Positions 26,839 through 35,331 of a stretch of 45,888 bases of DNA are shown here, one piece after another. How positions within the stretch are numbered: the stretch's first letter is position 1; the number at the start of each line of letters is the position of its first letter. Both the position numbers and the translations under genes were made by a program. The stretch lies in the NCBI RefSeq assembly GCF_007678255.1, contig NZ_VEED01000023.1:1-45888 (forward strand), written 5' to 3'. The DNA is from Bacillus sp. X1(2014) (lineage in GTDB: Bacteria > Bacillota > Bacilli > Bacillales_B > DSM-18226). The notes below the pieces were generated by a model. It was not told the origin of the DNA and made no database searches. It was given only the letters and a program-made list of their open reading frames with translations.

Positions 26839-26879
26839 AAAGGCTGCTTAAAGCTCTTTTATGAGCTTAGCAGTCTTTT
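26839..26879 (+). terminator. Imperfect terminator after malic enzyme
   Basis: AAGGCTGCTTAAAGCTC pairs imperfectly with GAGCTTAGCAGTCTT and is followed by TTTTG. It separates the malic enzyme from the sensor kinase gene. Confidence 0.6.
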
Positions 26880-26937
26880 GTCATTTTATGCTTAAGTCTT
26901 ATACATACTAACATTATTGATATAGCTGGAGGAGATT

Positions 26938-28533
26938 ATGAAGAAAGGCAAACTTAGTTTACAAGCCATTATTATTATATTTGTATGCATTGTCGTCGCT
27001 TTATCACTTGGAATAACTGATTTCATCATAAGCAAAAGAATTACCGCCAGTGTGGAGGAAACACAGAAAGAAAAATCCCTCCATATTGCAAGGATGATAT
27101 CCCTAAGCCCACTGGTGATTGATGCTTTAGATGGGAGAACTAGTCATGCGGGTATACAAGAATATGCCAGCCAAGTGAAAGATAAAACAAATGTTAACTT
27201 CGTTGTCGTTATGGATATGAAAGGAATTCGGCTTTCCCACCCAGATCCCAGTAAAGTGGGGAAGCACTTCAGGGGAGGAGATGAAGGGCCAGTTCTTAAA
27301 GGAAAGGAGTATGTTTCCATTTCAAAGGGAACGCTCGGTCGATCCATGCGAGCATTTACTCCAATAAAGAATTCACATGGAAAACAAGTCGGTGCGGTTG
27401 CTGTAGGAATTTCTTTAGAAAACGTTACAAAGGCGGTCCATAAAGGACGGATGGGGATCGTTATAGGGACGTTAATTGGAATCCTCATAGGTGTAATCGG
27501 TGCGGTGGGTCTGGCAAGATACATAAAAAAAACCCTTTTAGGACTTGAGCCATTTGCAATTGCTAAGCTGCTTGAAGAACGTAGTTCCATGCTTCAGTCT
27601 GTGCGTGAAGGAATCATAGCCATCGACCAAGAAGGGAAAATCACACTTGTGAATAGGGCAGCCAGTAAGCTTTTTACGAGAGCCGGTCTTGAAGAGAATC
27701 CTATGGGTATGAACATTGAAGCTTATTTGCCAGAGACACGGTTAACTCGCATTATAAAATCGGGTGAAACCGAATTGGATCAAGAACAAATCCTGAATGG
27801 GGTGACCATTTTAGTAAACAGGGTACCGGTGGTTGTGGAGAATAAGCCAGTGGGGGCAATCGCTACATTCCGTGATAAAACCGAAGTCCGGTTGTTGGCC
27901 GAACAGCTCACAGGTGTGCGTAACTATGCGGATGCTCTCCGTGCCCAGGCGCATGAATTCATGAACAAACTTCATGTCATTCTTGGCCTGGTTAGAACTG
28001 AACAATATGATACACTTGCTAACTATGTGAGTGAAACGGTTAACCACCGTGAAACAGAAATGGGCTTTGTAACGGAGAAGATTAAAGATCCTGTTCTTGC
28101 TGGATTTTTAATTGGCAAACTAAGCTTTGCCAGAGAATGGGGTGCTTCTTTATCTTTTGATTGTGTAAGTGAACTTCCCAAGCCTGCAAACTCGGACATC
28201 ACACATGAGTTGATCACAATCATTGGAAATCTTCTCGATAATGCAATGGAGGCAATTGCGGACAGTCCATACAAAAAAGTCGACCTTAAACTTGACTATG
28301 CAGAGGATATTTTAACGATTGAGGTTAAGGACACAGGGATGGGAATCACGAAATCACTCCAAAATAAAATCCTGGATAAAGGCTTCTCTACGAAAGGGGA
28401 CAACCGCGGGTTCGGGTTATATCTTTTGGCACAGGCAATTGAAAGACTGGAAGGAGACATGATTATATCGTCCAAGCCTGGAAAGGGAACAAATTTTGCC
28501 GTGTATATACCTTATAAAGCAGAGGATGAATAG
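26938..28533 (+). CDS. Sensor histidine kinase, CitA/DcuS/MalK family
   Basis: A 531-residue membrane kinase. TM1 at about 9-30; extracellular Cache/PAS domain 35-170 with the carboxylate-binding pattern RLSHPDPSKVGKHFRGGDEG (98-117) known from CitA/DcuS sensors; TM2 at about 172-194; cytoplasmic PAS around 215-315; phospho-accepting His339 in RAQAHEFMNKLHV; ATPase domain with NLLDNAMEA, DTGMGI and GFGLYL. B. subtilis MalK (YufL) has the same layout and senses malate. GGAGGAG precedes the start. The response regulator gene starts 1 bp after its stop. Confidence 0.93.
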   Translation: MKKGKLSLQAIIIIFVCIVVALSLGITDFIISKRITASVEETQKEKSLHIARMISLSPLVIDALDGRTSHAGIQEYASQVKDKTNVNFVVVMDMKGIRLSHPDPSKVGKHFRGGDEGPVLKGKEYVSISKGTLGRSMRAFTPIKNSHGKQVGAVAVGISLENVTKAVHKGRMGIVIGTLIGILIGVIGAVGLARYIKKTLLGLEPFAIAKLLEERSSMLQSVREGIIAIDQEGKITLVNRAASKLFTRAGLEENPMGMNIEAYLPETRLTRIIKSGETELDQEQILNGVTILVNRVPVVVENKPVGAIATFRDKTEVRLLAEQLTGVRNYADALRAQAHEFMNKLHVILGLVRTEQYDTLANYVSETVNHRETEMGFVTEKIKDPVLAGFLIGKLSFAREWGASLSFDCVSELPKPANSDITHELITIIGNLLDNAMEAIADSPYKKVDLKLDYAEDILTIEVKDTGMGITKSLQNKILDKGFSTKGDNRGFGLYLLAQAIERLEGDMIISSKPGKGTNFAVYIPYKAEDE

Positions 28534-28534
28534 A

Positions 28535-29242
28535 ATGATTAATGTTATGATTGTCGAGGATGACCCGATGGTAGCAGAAATAAATAAACAATATCTTGCT
28601 AAAATTGATGGGTTCCGGTTAGCTGCAACAGTCAATTCAGTAGCTGAAGCCATTCTATTTTTGGGAAAGAATGATATTCAGCTCATTCTTCTGGATATTT
28701 TTATGCCGGGAAAGCAGGGCCTAGAGCTGTTAGCGTACCTTCGGAAAAATGACCTTGAAATTGATGTCATCATCATTTCAGCGGCCACAGATCTTGAACG
28801 AATTAAGAAGGCATTAAGGTATGGTGTTGTCGACTATTTAATTAAGCCTTTCGAGTTTGAACGGTTTAACGCTGCACTTGCTGCTTACCTTGAGCAAACT
28901 CGGTTTATTGATAAACAGGATTCCGTTAGTCAGCAGGAGCTCGATCACTTACTTTTGCACAGAGACGAAGCTGTTGTAGCTGAAGAACTGCCCAAGGGGT
29001 TAACGAAGGATACCTTAAAGCAGGTGTGGGATGCAATTCATGGATTGAAGGACGGGCCTTTTTCCACTGATGAAGTAGCAAATGTTGTAGGAATATCAAG
29101 GGTTTCGGCAAGAAAATATCTGAATTTCTTAAAGGACTTAGGAATTCTGGAAGTCAAGGTTATTTATGGAACGGTCGGTAGGCCAGTATACCAGCATGAA
29201 TATAACAAATTTAAAGAGCATTTAATAAAAAATTTTCTGTAA
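28535..29242 (+). CDS. Response regulator, CitB/DcuR/MalR family
   Basis: A 235-residue regulator. The receiver domain has VEDDPM at the start and phospho-acceptor Asp54 in LILLDIFMPGKQG, with the switch Lys in LIKPFEFERF. The C-terminal HTH is STDEVANVVGISRVSARKYL. This matches the MalR/DctR/DcuR group that activates dicarboxylate carriers. I chose ATG 28535 after GAGGATGAATAG; an ATG at 28526 would overlap the kinase stop. Cognate partner of the adjacent kinase. Likely targets are the permease and the second malic enzyme downstream. Confidence 0.93.
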   Translation: MINVMIVEDDPMVAEINKQYLAKIDGFRLAATVNSVAEAILFLGKNDIQLILLDIFMPGKQGLELLAYLRKNDLEIDVIIISAATDLERIKKALRYGVVDYLIKPFEFERFNAALAAYLEQTRFIDKQDSVSQQELDHLLLHRDEAVVAEELPKGLTKDTLKQVWDAIHGLKDGPFSTDEVANVVGISRVSARKYLNFLKDLGILEVKVIYGTVGRPVYQHEYNKFKEHLIKNFL

Positions 29243-29270
29243 GCAGTTTTTGAAACTGCTTACTTTTTTT
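29241..29270 (+). terminator. Terminator of the two-component operon
   Basis: Perfect 9-bp stem AAGCAGTTT / AAACTGCTT with loop TTG and T7; it overlaps the last bases of the stop codon. Confidence 0.9.
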
Positions 29271-29287
29271 ATTTACAAAAAGAATTA

Positions 29288-29319
29288 TTAAACTTTCATA
29301 ATCTATGAAAACGGTTTAA
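29288..29319 (+). promoter_or_regulatory. Inverted repeat upstream of the KdgT-family permease
   Basis: TTTCATA-ATC-TATGAAA (29294-29310) is perfect and is flanked by TTAAAC (29288-29293) and GTTTAA (29314-29319). It lies 46 bp before the permease start and has no T tail, so an operator for the neighbouring response regulator is more likely than a terminator (inference). Confidence 0.55.
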
Positions 29320-29364
29320 TGGGGAATATGATAGACAAGTAGCAAGACAAAGGAGGATATAAAA

Positions 29365-30333
29365 ATGCAAATTCCAATAAAGAAAACGCTTGATAAAATT
29401 CCAGGCGGTCTCATGGTTGTTCCACTTTTTTTAGGGGTATTAACAAATACATTTTTTCCGCAAGTTTTACAAATTGGAAGTTTTACAACAGCTTTATTCA
29501 GTAAAGAAGCTTCATCAACCATTTTGGCATGTTTTATGTTTTTAATTGGTTCACAAATTAATTTCAAATTAGCACCAAAGGCATTAAAAAAAGGTGCAAT
29601 TTTATTAACAGGAAAATTTATCGTGGGTGCTGGTATTGGTTTAGCTGTAGCAGCGATTTTTGGTCCCGCCGGAATACTAGGATTAACACCATTAGCCATC
29701 CTTGCAGCGTTGTTAAATGCTAATGGCGGGTTATATGCATCTCTTGCTTCATCGTATGGTGACGAAACGGATGTAGGCGCATATGCGTTATTTTCTTTAA
29801 AAGACGGTCCATTTTTCACATTAGTGGCATTAGGTGCATCCGGCCTTGCCACCATTCCTTTTCAAACACTTCTAGGAGTATTAATTCCAATCGTAATTGG
29901 AATGATTTTAGGAAATATTGATCCTGATATGAGAAAGTTCCTTGGAAGCAGTAAATTATTATTAATCCCATTCTTCTCATTCCCATTAGGTGCCGGAATG
30001 AATCTTTCAACGATTGTAAAAGCTGGGGGGCCTGGGATATTACTAGGATTAATTGCTGCCTTCACTGGAATTGGAGCTTACTTTCTATTGAAGTTATTTA
30101 AAGAAAATCCTATCGTTGGTTTAGCGACAGGGTCAACTGCAGGTAATGCGGTAGCTACACCAGCGGTTGTGGCAGCAGCAGATCCAACCTTAGCTGCAGT
30201 AGCATCTTCAGCCACTGCACAAGTTGCAGCTGCATGTGTTATTTCTGCCATCGTCTGTCCGATTATTGTGAGCTATGTATTTAAACGGTCCGGGAAGAAA
30301 AAATCGAAACCTTCGATTGCAAGGGCAGCCTGA
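29365..30333 (+). CDS. KdgT-family permease in a malate locus
   Basis: A 322-residue membrane protein with about ten hydrophobic segments. It matches the 2-keto-3-deoxygluconate permease (KdgT) family along its length: IPGGLMVVPLFLG at the start, NANGGLYASLASSYGDETD, FSLKDGPFFTLVALG, LIPFFSFPLGAGM and the TGSTAGNAVATPAVVAAADP motif. No KDG kinase, aldolase or hexuronate gene is near. It stands exactly where a malate carrier (MaeN or MaeP, another family) would be expected: after a malate-type two-component system and between two malic enzymes. It may therefore carry malate or another dicarboxylate (inference). RBS AAAGGAGGA is strong. Confidence 0.85.
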   Translation: MQIPIKKTLDKIPGGLMVVPLFLGVLTNTFFPQVLQIGSFTTALFSKEASSTILACFMFLIGSQINFKLAPKALKKGAILLTGKFIVGAGIGLAVAAIFGPAGILGLTPLAILAALLNANGGLYASLASSYGDETDVGAYALFSLKDGPFFTLVALGASGLATIPFQTLLGVLIPIVIGMILGNIDPDMRKFLGSSKLLLIPFFSFPLGAGMNLSTIVKAGGPGILLGLIAAFTGIGAYFLLKLFKENPIVGLATGSTAGNAVATPAVVAAADPTLAAVASSATAQVAAACVISAIVCPIIVSYVFKRSGKKKSKPSIARAA

Positions 30334-30379
30334 TTAAAAGTAACGTAAATTTTATAAACATAAAAAAGGTAGAAGATAG

Positions 30380-30420
30380 AACAAAGCAGTCAGAAGGTTT
30401 TTACTGTCTGCTTTGTTTAA
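30380..30420 (+). terminator. Terminator after the permease
   Basis: Stem AACAAAGCAG / CTGCTTTGTT with an inner imperfect part and the ending TTTAATTA; the U tract is short. Confidence 0.7.
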
Positions 30421-30476
30421 TTACAAAACAGGATCATTAAATTAAAAAACCTAGTGTGATAGGGAGAATGTTATTA

Positions 30477-30503
30477 ACATAGATAGGTAACAAATCTATG
30501 TTC
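30477..30503 (+). promoter_or_regulatory. Inverted repeat upstream of the second malic enzyme
   Basis: AACATAGAT-N9-ATCTATGTT is a perfect 9+9 palindrome, 52 bp before the malic enzyme start. No T tract follows. Operator or leader hairpin. Confidence 0.55.
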
Positions 30504-30554
30504 CGGTATTGTCCGAATAGCTATTTTAAGATAGAAAGAAGGAAACACCACACC

Positions 30555-32270
30555 ATGAATGTACCTGAGAATGTTATTATTACAACTTTAAAAGGAAAAG
30601 AAGTTCTTACTAATCCTTTTTTAAATAAAGGAACGGCTTTTACGAAAGAGGAAAGGGAAGACCTTGGACTTGACGGTCTGTTACCTTCCCAAGTGCTTTC
30701 CCTTGATGAACAAGTAAATAGGGTTTATGAACAATATTCGATGCGAACTACGAATCTATTTAAACACGGTCTTCTTTATGATTTATATAACCGCAATGTT
30801 GTTCTGTTTTACCGATTATTGAAAGAACACCTAGCAGAGATGCTTCCAATTATCTACACTCCTACTGTCGGTGAGGCGATCCAGTCATACTCTCACAGCT
30901 ACCGCCGCCCGGGTGGCTTATATCTTTCAATTGATGATCCTGAGGGCATTGAAAAGGCATTTTATAATCTTGGACAGCCCAAAAACGACATCGATTTAAT
31001 CGTCGTTACCGACTCTGAAAGCATTTTGGGTATTGGGGACCAAGGGGTAGGCGGAATTAATATTGCGATTGGTAAACTTGCCGTATACACAGCGGCAGCT
31101 GGTATTGATCCTAGCCGAGTTCTGCCAATCGTGCTAGATGTTGGTACGAACAATCAGGCTTTGGTTGCCGATCCTATCTATATTGGCAACAAATTCGCCC
31201 GTGTCCGTGGTGAGCGTTATGATCAATTCATTGATTTATTCGTTCAGACTGCAAGAAAGTTCTTTCCAGAGGTTCTTATTCACTGGGAGGACCTTGGCAA
31301 CGTGAATGCTCGTAAGATCATGGACAAATACGGTGACAAAATCCTTACCTTCAACGACGACATCCAGGGAACAGGTGCAGTGACCCTTGCTGCTTTGATG
31401 TCTGGATTAAAAGTAACAGGAACTGCTCTGAAGGACCAGCGTATTGTTGTCTTCGGACCAGGGGCTGCTGGCATCGGTATAGCTGACCAAATCTCTGATT
31501 CCATGGTTCTTGACGGACTGACTAGAGAAGAAGCCTATGACCGTTTCTGGACAATTGACTATCGGGGGTTATTAACGGATGAAACACCAGACGTCCTAAA
31601 CTTCCAGAAGCCTTATGTAAGAAAGGCGGATGAAGTCAGAGACTGGGATAAGAATGAGGACGGGCTTATTTCATTAATGGAAGTTGTTCAGAAGGTGAAG
31701 CCAACCATCCTGATTGGTACTTCTGGACAAGCCGGTGCCTTCACCGAGGAAATTGTAAAAGAAATGGCCAAACACGTTGAGCGTCCGATCATCTTGCCAA
31801 TGTCCAACCCGACTGCATTGACTGAAGCAGTGCCGGAAAACCTGATGAAATGGACAGATGGCAAGGCTCTAATTGCCACCGGCAGCCCGTTTGCCAATGT
31901 GGAATACAACGGTGTTTCCTATGAAATTGGCCAGTCAAATAATGCATTTGTCTTCCCGGGTCTGGGCCTTGGAGCCATTGTGGCAAAAGCTGAAGTGATC
32001 TCAAAAGGAATGTTCGCAGCAGCTGCCTATGCGGTTGCAAGAATGTCTGACGTCAGCACACCTGGAGCATCCCTGCTGCCATCCATTGAAAAACTACATG
32101 AAGTGTCAAAATATGTAGCCATTGAAGTCGTTAATGCGGCGATACACGAAGGAATTGCAAGAGTGGATATCCAAGATGTTGAGACTGCTATTGAAGAGGC
32201 TATGTGGAAACCTGAGTATAAGGAAATCAAGAGTGTAGGGATTTGGACAAACATTCATTCCTATGCATGA
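30555..32270 (+). CDS. maeA: NAD-type malic enzyme (MaeA/MalS-like, long class)
   Basis: A 571-residue enzyme of the long malic enzyme class (E. coli MaeA, B. subtilis MaeA/MalS). Visible: substrate block [12 protein letters not shown] with the catalytic Tyr, [19 protein letters not shown], the metal-binding ED in [10 protein letters not shown] and [11 protein letters not shown], the Rossmann loop [14 protein letters not shown] and the C-terminal [12 protein letters not shown] and [12 protein letters not shown]. It converts malate to pyruvate and CO2. ATG 30555 follows GAAGGAAAC; the upstream in-frame start at 30498 adds 19 unusual residues. Monocistronic, ended by a strong terminator. Confidence 0.93.
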   Translation: MNVPENVIITTLKGKEVLTNPFLNKGTAFTKEEREDLGLDGLLPSQVLSLDEQVNRVYEQYSMRTTNLFKHGLLYDLYNRNVVLFYRLLKEHLAEMLPIIYTPTVGEAIQSYSHSYRRPGGLYLSIDDPEGIEKAFYNLGQPKNDIDLIVVTDSESILGIGDQGVGGINIAIGKLAVYTAAAGIDPSRVLPIVLDVGTNNQALVADPIYIGNKFARVRGERYDQFIDLFVQTARKFFPEVLIHWEDLGNVNARKIMDKYGDKILTFNDDIQGTGAVTLAALMSGLKVTGTALKDQRIVVFGPGAAGIGIADQISDSMVLDGLTREEAYDRFWTIDYRGLLTDETPDVLNFQKPYVRKADEVRDWDKNEDGLISLMEVVQKVKPTILIGTSGQAGAFTEEIVKEMAKHVERPIILPMSNPTALTEAVPENLMKWTDGKALIATGSPFANVEYNGVSYEIGQSNNAFVFPGLGLGAIVAKAEVISKGMFAAAAYAVARMSDVSTPGASLLPSIEKLHEVSKYVAIEVVNAAIHEGIARVDIQDVETAIEEAMWKPEYKEIKSVGIWTNIHSYA

Positions 32271-32611
32271 TTAATTAGATAAATAAAATGCCTGTACTCT
32301 AAGATAACCTAAAGAATATAGAGGAATTAAGCGGAGGCTTCACATAAGTTGAGTAAACTTATGTGAAGCCTCTTTTTTATGATTATTTAGAGATGTGCAG
32401 TTTTTGTAAATCATCCCAAAATCCAAGCCTATCCATTATTTTGTATAAATTTATTAACAGTTAAAAGAAAATTGAACTTTTAGACGGGGAGATATAACAT
32501 TCATTTTAAGAGATAAACTGTTATTATTATTTAATTAGTGTGCTATACCTCAGAAGATGGAAAGCAGTTAATTGTATGATGATCAACTCATTAGGAAAGG
32601 TGAGTAGATAA
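32271..32611. other. Intergenic region malic enzyme to licR
   Basis: 340 bp without a gene. It holds the terminator at 32334-32378. The rest is AT-rich and presumably contains the licR promoter; I see no clear -35/-10 pair or operator. Confidence 0.6.
32334..32378 (+). terminator. Strong terminator of the second malic enzyme gene
   Basis: Perfect 17-bp stem GAGGCTTCACATAAGTT / AACTTATGTGAAGCCTC, loop GAGTA, T6-7 tail. Confidence 0.95.
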
Positions 32612-34537
32612 ATGGTATCGAAACGACAGAAGGACATCGTATTATCTTTAATGAAGGAGCAAGAACCTGTTACAGCCGAATGGATGGCCAAAGAACTTGG
32701 TGTGAGTGATAGAACTATTCGTACCGAGATCAAAGAACTTCAATCACAATCCACTTCGCTAGGAATCATTATTGAATCAGTTCGAGGAAAAGGGTATCTA
32801 TTAGATATAAGGGATTATGAAGTGTTTGAGCAGGAGTTTATTTCTAATGCGAATGATCCAATAAATGAAAGCCAATCTGATTTTTCTGAACAGGAAAATC
32901 GGGTTTTGTATATGTTAAAACGATTTTTATTAGAAAAGGAACCTATAAAATTAGAAAGTCTTGAAGAAGAGCTATTTGTTTCCAAGCCAAAGCTTCAAAA
33001 TGACTTAAAAATCGTCCGTGAATTATTGGAAAGTTATCATTTAAAGTTAGTTACTAGACCGCATCATGGTTCCCAGGCAGAAGGCGATGAATATATGAAG
33101 CGGCTATGTTTTTCAAATAATATTCTACGGCGAAATAGCAACTTAAACATTGACAGTAATTCCTTTCAACTTTTGGATCAAAATCTGTTTGAAAAGGTAA
33201 AGGAAACGATCATAAAAAAAGTGAATGAATACAAAATTGAGGTATCAGACATAGCACTCGAAAATTTGGCAACCCATATCACAATAGGATGCAAGAGAAT
33301 TGAAGAAGGATTTGTCATTGAAAACCTTCAACAAGATTTAATAGGAAAATATCCATTTGAAAAAATAGTGGCCAATGAAATTGTAAAAGAGGTAGAAGAT
33401 TTTACGGATTTGGAATTTCCCAAATCTGAGATTGACTATATTATTGTCCATTTGTTGGGGACAAAATTAATTCATAAGAATACGTTGAATGAATTTAGTA
33501 AATTTGATGAATTGGGCACCATCATTCATTGCATGCTGGAAAGATTGAAAAACGAATTAAATTGGAATTTCCAAGACGATACCGAATTCATTCAAGCGCT
33601 GACTTTGCACATACGGCCTGCAATGAACAGGTTACGCTATAATATGAACATTCGGAATCCATTATTAGAGGAAATTAAACGAAAATATCCTAGTGCCTTT
33701 GAGGGGGCAGCCATTGCGAGCAGATGCATCGACGAATATTTGGAGAGAGAAGTAGGAGAACACGAAATTGCTTATATTGCCTTACATATCGGAGTGGCAT
33801 TAGAAAGAATGAAGACAAGGCAGAAAAGGGCAAAAAGGGTACTTGTGGTATGTGCATCTGGTGTGGGAAGTGCAAAGCTTTTGTTTTATCGATTACGAAA
33901 TGAATTTAATGATGAAATAGATATTGTGTCTACAACCAATTATTATCAATTAAAAGAATACGATCTATCGTCTATTGATTTTATTATTAGTACAATCCCT
34001 ATAAAAGAAGAGATAGGCGTTCCAGTACTTGTTGTTAATACGTTTTTAGGGGAAGGAGATATTGCTAATATTAGGAAAGGTGTATCTTCAGGAAAAGAGT
34101 GTGAGGGTCAGAGCTATTTAGATATATCGAAAGTTTTTATTCATAAAGACTTGAAGGATAAAGAAAGCGTTATCCGTTTTATGTGTGATGAATTATACAA
34201 ACAAAAACTCGTCTCCAAAGATTATGTGAATTTGGTATTGGAAAGGGAGGAGGTCGCTCCAACTAGCTTTGGGAATCTTGTGGCCATCCCTCATCCGCTT
34301 ACGCCGGAAACAGATGAAACATTTTGGACCGTTTGCACATTAAAAAGGCCAATCGAATGGACAGACAAACATAGGGTTCAATTTATTTGCTTGTTGAACA
34401 TAAGAAAAGTACCAGAGGGTGATCTGGATAGGATGTATAAAAGACTCATTGCCCTAATTGAAAACAGTACAACGGTCCAAAAAGTTATAAAGAGTGACTC
34501 AGCTGAAGAAATTATTAAGATATTAAATGAATCTTAA
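32612..34537 (+). CDS. licR: LicR-type PTS-controlled transcriptional activator
   Basis: A 641-residue multidomain regulator, the length of B. subtilis LicR. Order: N-terminal HTH (KRQKDIVLSLMKEQ; VSDRTIRTEIKELQ), two PTS regulation domains (PRD1 about 180-280 with LATHITIGCKRI; PRD2 about 290-395 with ALTLHIRPAMNRL and IAYIALHIGVALER), an EIIB-like domain with phosphorylatable Cys (VLVVCASGVGSAKLL) and a C-terminal EIIA-like domain with His in AIPHPLTPET. Phosphorylation by HPr and the locus's own PTS sets its activity. It is expected to activate the licB operon downstream. Confidence 0.93.
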   Translation: MVSKRQKDIVLSLMKEQEPVTAEWMAKELGVSDRTIRTEIKELQSQSTSLGIIIESVRGKGYLLDIRDYEVFEQEFISNANDPINESQSDFSEQENRVLYMLKRFLLEKEPIKLESLEEELFVSKPKLQNDLKIVRELLESYHLKLVTRPHHGSQAEGDEYMKRLCFSNNILRRNSNLNIDSNSFQLLDQNLFEKVKETIIKKVNEYKIEVSDIALENLATHITIGCKRIEEGFVIENLQQDLIGKYPFEKIVANEIVKEVEDFTDLEFPKSEIDYIIVHLLGTKLIHKNTLNEFSKFDELGTIIHCMLERLKNELNWNFQDDTEFIQALTLHIRPAMNRLRYNMNIRNPLLEEIKRKYPSAFEGAAIASRCIDEYLEREVGEHEIAYIALHIGVALERMKTRQKRAKRVLVVCASGVGSAKLLFYRLRNEFNDEIDIVSTTNYYQLKEYDLSSIDFIISTIPIKEEIGVPVLVVNTFLGEGDIANIRKGVSSGKECEGQSYLDISKVFIHKDLKDKESVIRFMCDELYKQKLVSKDYVNLVLEREEVAPTSFGNLVAIPHPLTPETDETFWTVCTLKRPIEWTDKHRVQFICLLNIRKVPEGDLDRMYKRLIALIENSTTVQKVIKSDSAEEIIKILNES

Positions 34538-34558
34538 CTTATGCATAGGAAAAGAACG

Positions 34559-34587
34559 AGGGTATTCCAAAAGGAATTCCCTTTTTT
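34559..34587 (+). terminator. Terminator of licR
   Basis: AGGGTATTCC / GGAATTCCCT with one mismatch, loop AAAA, T6 tail. Confidence 0.88.
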
Positions 34588-34634
34588 AGTTTGGGGCTAA
34601 ACTTTACATGACAGTAACTTCATTATAATTTTTA

Positions 34635-34822
34635 GGCTGTGTTTAAGGAAGGTTAATGTTGATTTTGGCACACTGTTGCCCTTCGTTCCAGGCACGAAGA
34701 CTCCTGCGGGAGTACGGGACAGGGGAGACCCCGCAGGAGCGCAGCGACGAGGAGGCTCCCCGGCACGCCCGCGGAAAGCGAAGTGCCTGGAACGGAAATC
34801 AAATGACTAGTTTAACACAGCC
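34635..34822. mobile_element. MITE-like dispersed repeat with terminal inverted repeats and 8-bp target duplication
   Basis: Ends GGCTGTGTTTAA (34635-34646) and TTTAACACAGCC (34811-34822) are inverted repeats (11 of 12). The element is flanked on both sides by aattttta (34627-34634 and 34823-34830), a perfect 8-bp target site duplication. Inside, CGTTCCAGGCAC (34684-34695) pairs with GTGCCTGGAACG (34783-34794) and CTCCTGCGGG (34701-34710) with CCCGCAGGAG (34730-34739). It is GC-rich in an AT-rich region and has no gene. I recognise the inner sequence as a type of repeat common between genes in Bacillaceae. Confidence 0.9.
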
Positions 34823-34833
34823 AATTTTTATTA

Positions 34834-34857
34834 TTTTTCCGTTACCTAACGGAAAAA
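34834..34857. promoter_or_regulatory. Perfect 11+11 palindrome beside the MITE
   Basis: TTTTTCCGTTA-CC-TAACGGAAAAA. T tracts are on the wrong side for a plus-strand terminator; it may be an operator. Confidence 0.45.
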
Positions 34858-34870
34858 ACCTTTCTGTAAA

Positions 34871-34884
34871 ATTAAACGCTTTCA
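34871..34884 (+). promoter_or_regulatory. cre-like site (CcpA) upstream of licB
   Basis: ATTAAACGCTTTCA fits TGNAARCGNWWWCA at 12 of 14 positions, 121 bp before the licB start. Carbon catabolite repression of a beta-glucoside PTS is expected. Confidence 0.55.
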
Positions 34885-35005
34885 ACGTAAACTATAAAAC
34901 ATAAAGAGGTTAAGCACTCTTAAAACAATGGCTAATTAGCTTGTTAGTTTAATTAATGTTTTGTTTTTCAAAATAACTTTTATGAATAATAGGAGGAATA
35001 AATCG

Positions 35006-35314
35006 ATGAATATTTTATTATGTTGTGCAGCCGGAATGAGTACAAGTTTACTGGTAACCAAGATGGAAAAAGCAGCCCAAGAACAAGGTTTGGAAGGGAA
35101 AATCTGGGCAGTTGCAGCTAACTCAGTCAATCAACATATTGACAATGCGGATGTCCTTCTTTTAGGACCTCAAGTTAGATACCTTCTTTCAAATATGAAA
35201 AAGTTAGGTGAAGAAAAGGGCATTCCAGTGGATGCCATCAATCCAATCCACTACGGGACGTGTAATGGAGCAGAAGTTTTAAAAACAGCTATAAATCTAG
35301 CCAATAATAAATAA
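35006..35314 (+). CDS. licB: PTS lactose/cellobiose-family EIIB component
   Basis: A 102-residue cytosolic EIIB. The phosphocysteine loop is [13 protein letters not shown]; by alignment with family members the acceptor is Cys7. [12 protein letters not shown] is the second conserved block. ATG 35006 follows AGGAGG with 9-bp spacing. First gene of licB-licC-licA; passes phosphate from LicA to the incoming sugar on LicC. Confidence 0.95.
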   Translation: MNILLCCAAGMSTSLLVTKMEKAAQEQGLEGKIWAVAANSVNQHIDNADVLLLGPQVRYLLSNMKKLGEEKGIPVDAINPIHYGTCNGAEVLKTAINLANNK

Positions 35315-35331
35315 TAAAAGGAGTAAAGAAA

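Larger units (their letters stand above)
34538..35005. other. licR-licB intergenic region
   Basis: About 470 bp without a gene: licR terminator, a 188-bp MITE with target duplications, a perfect 11-bp palindrome, a cre-like site and then the licB leader. The lic promoter must lie in 34885-34990; I could not fix its -35 and -10. Confidence 0.7.

Noticed and set aside
29365..30333. Standard KDG/pectin degradation locus
   Set aside because: No kdgK, kdgA, uxuA, pectate lyase or kdgR gene is nearby; all neighbours concern malate.
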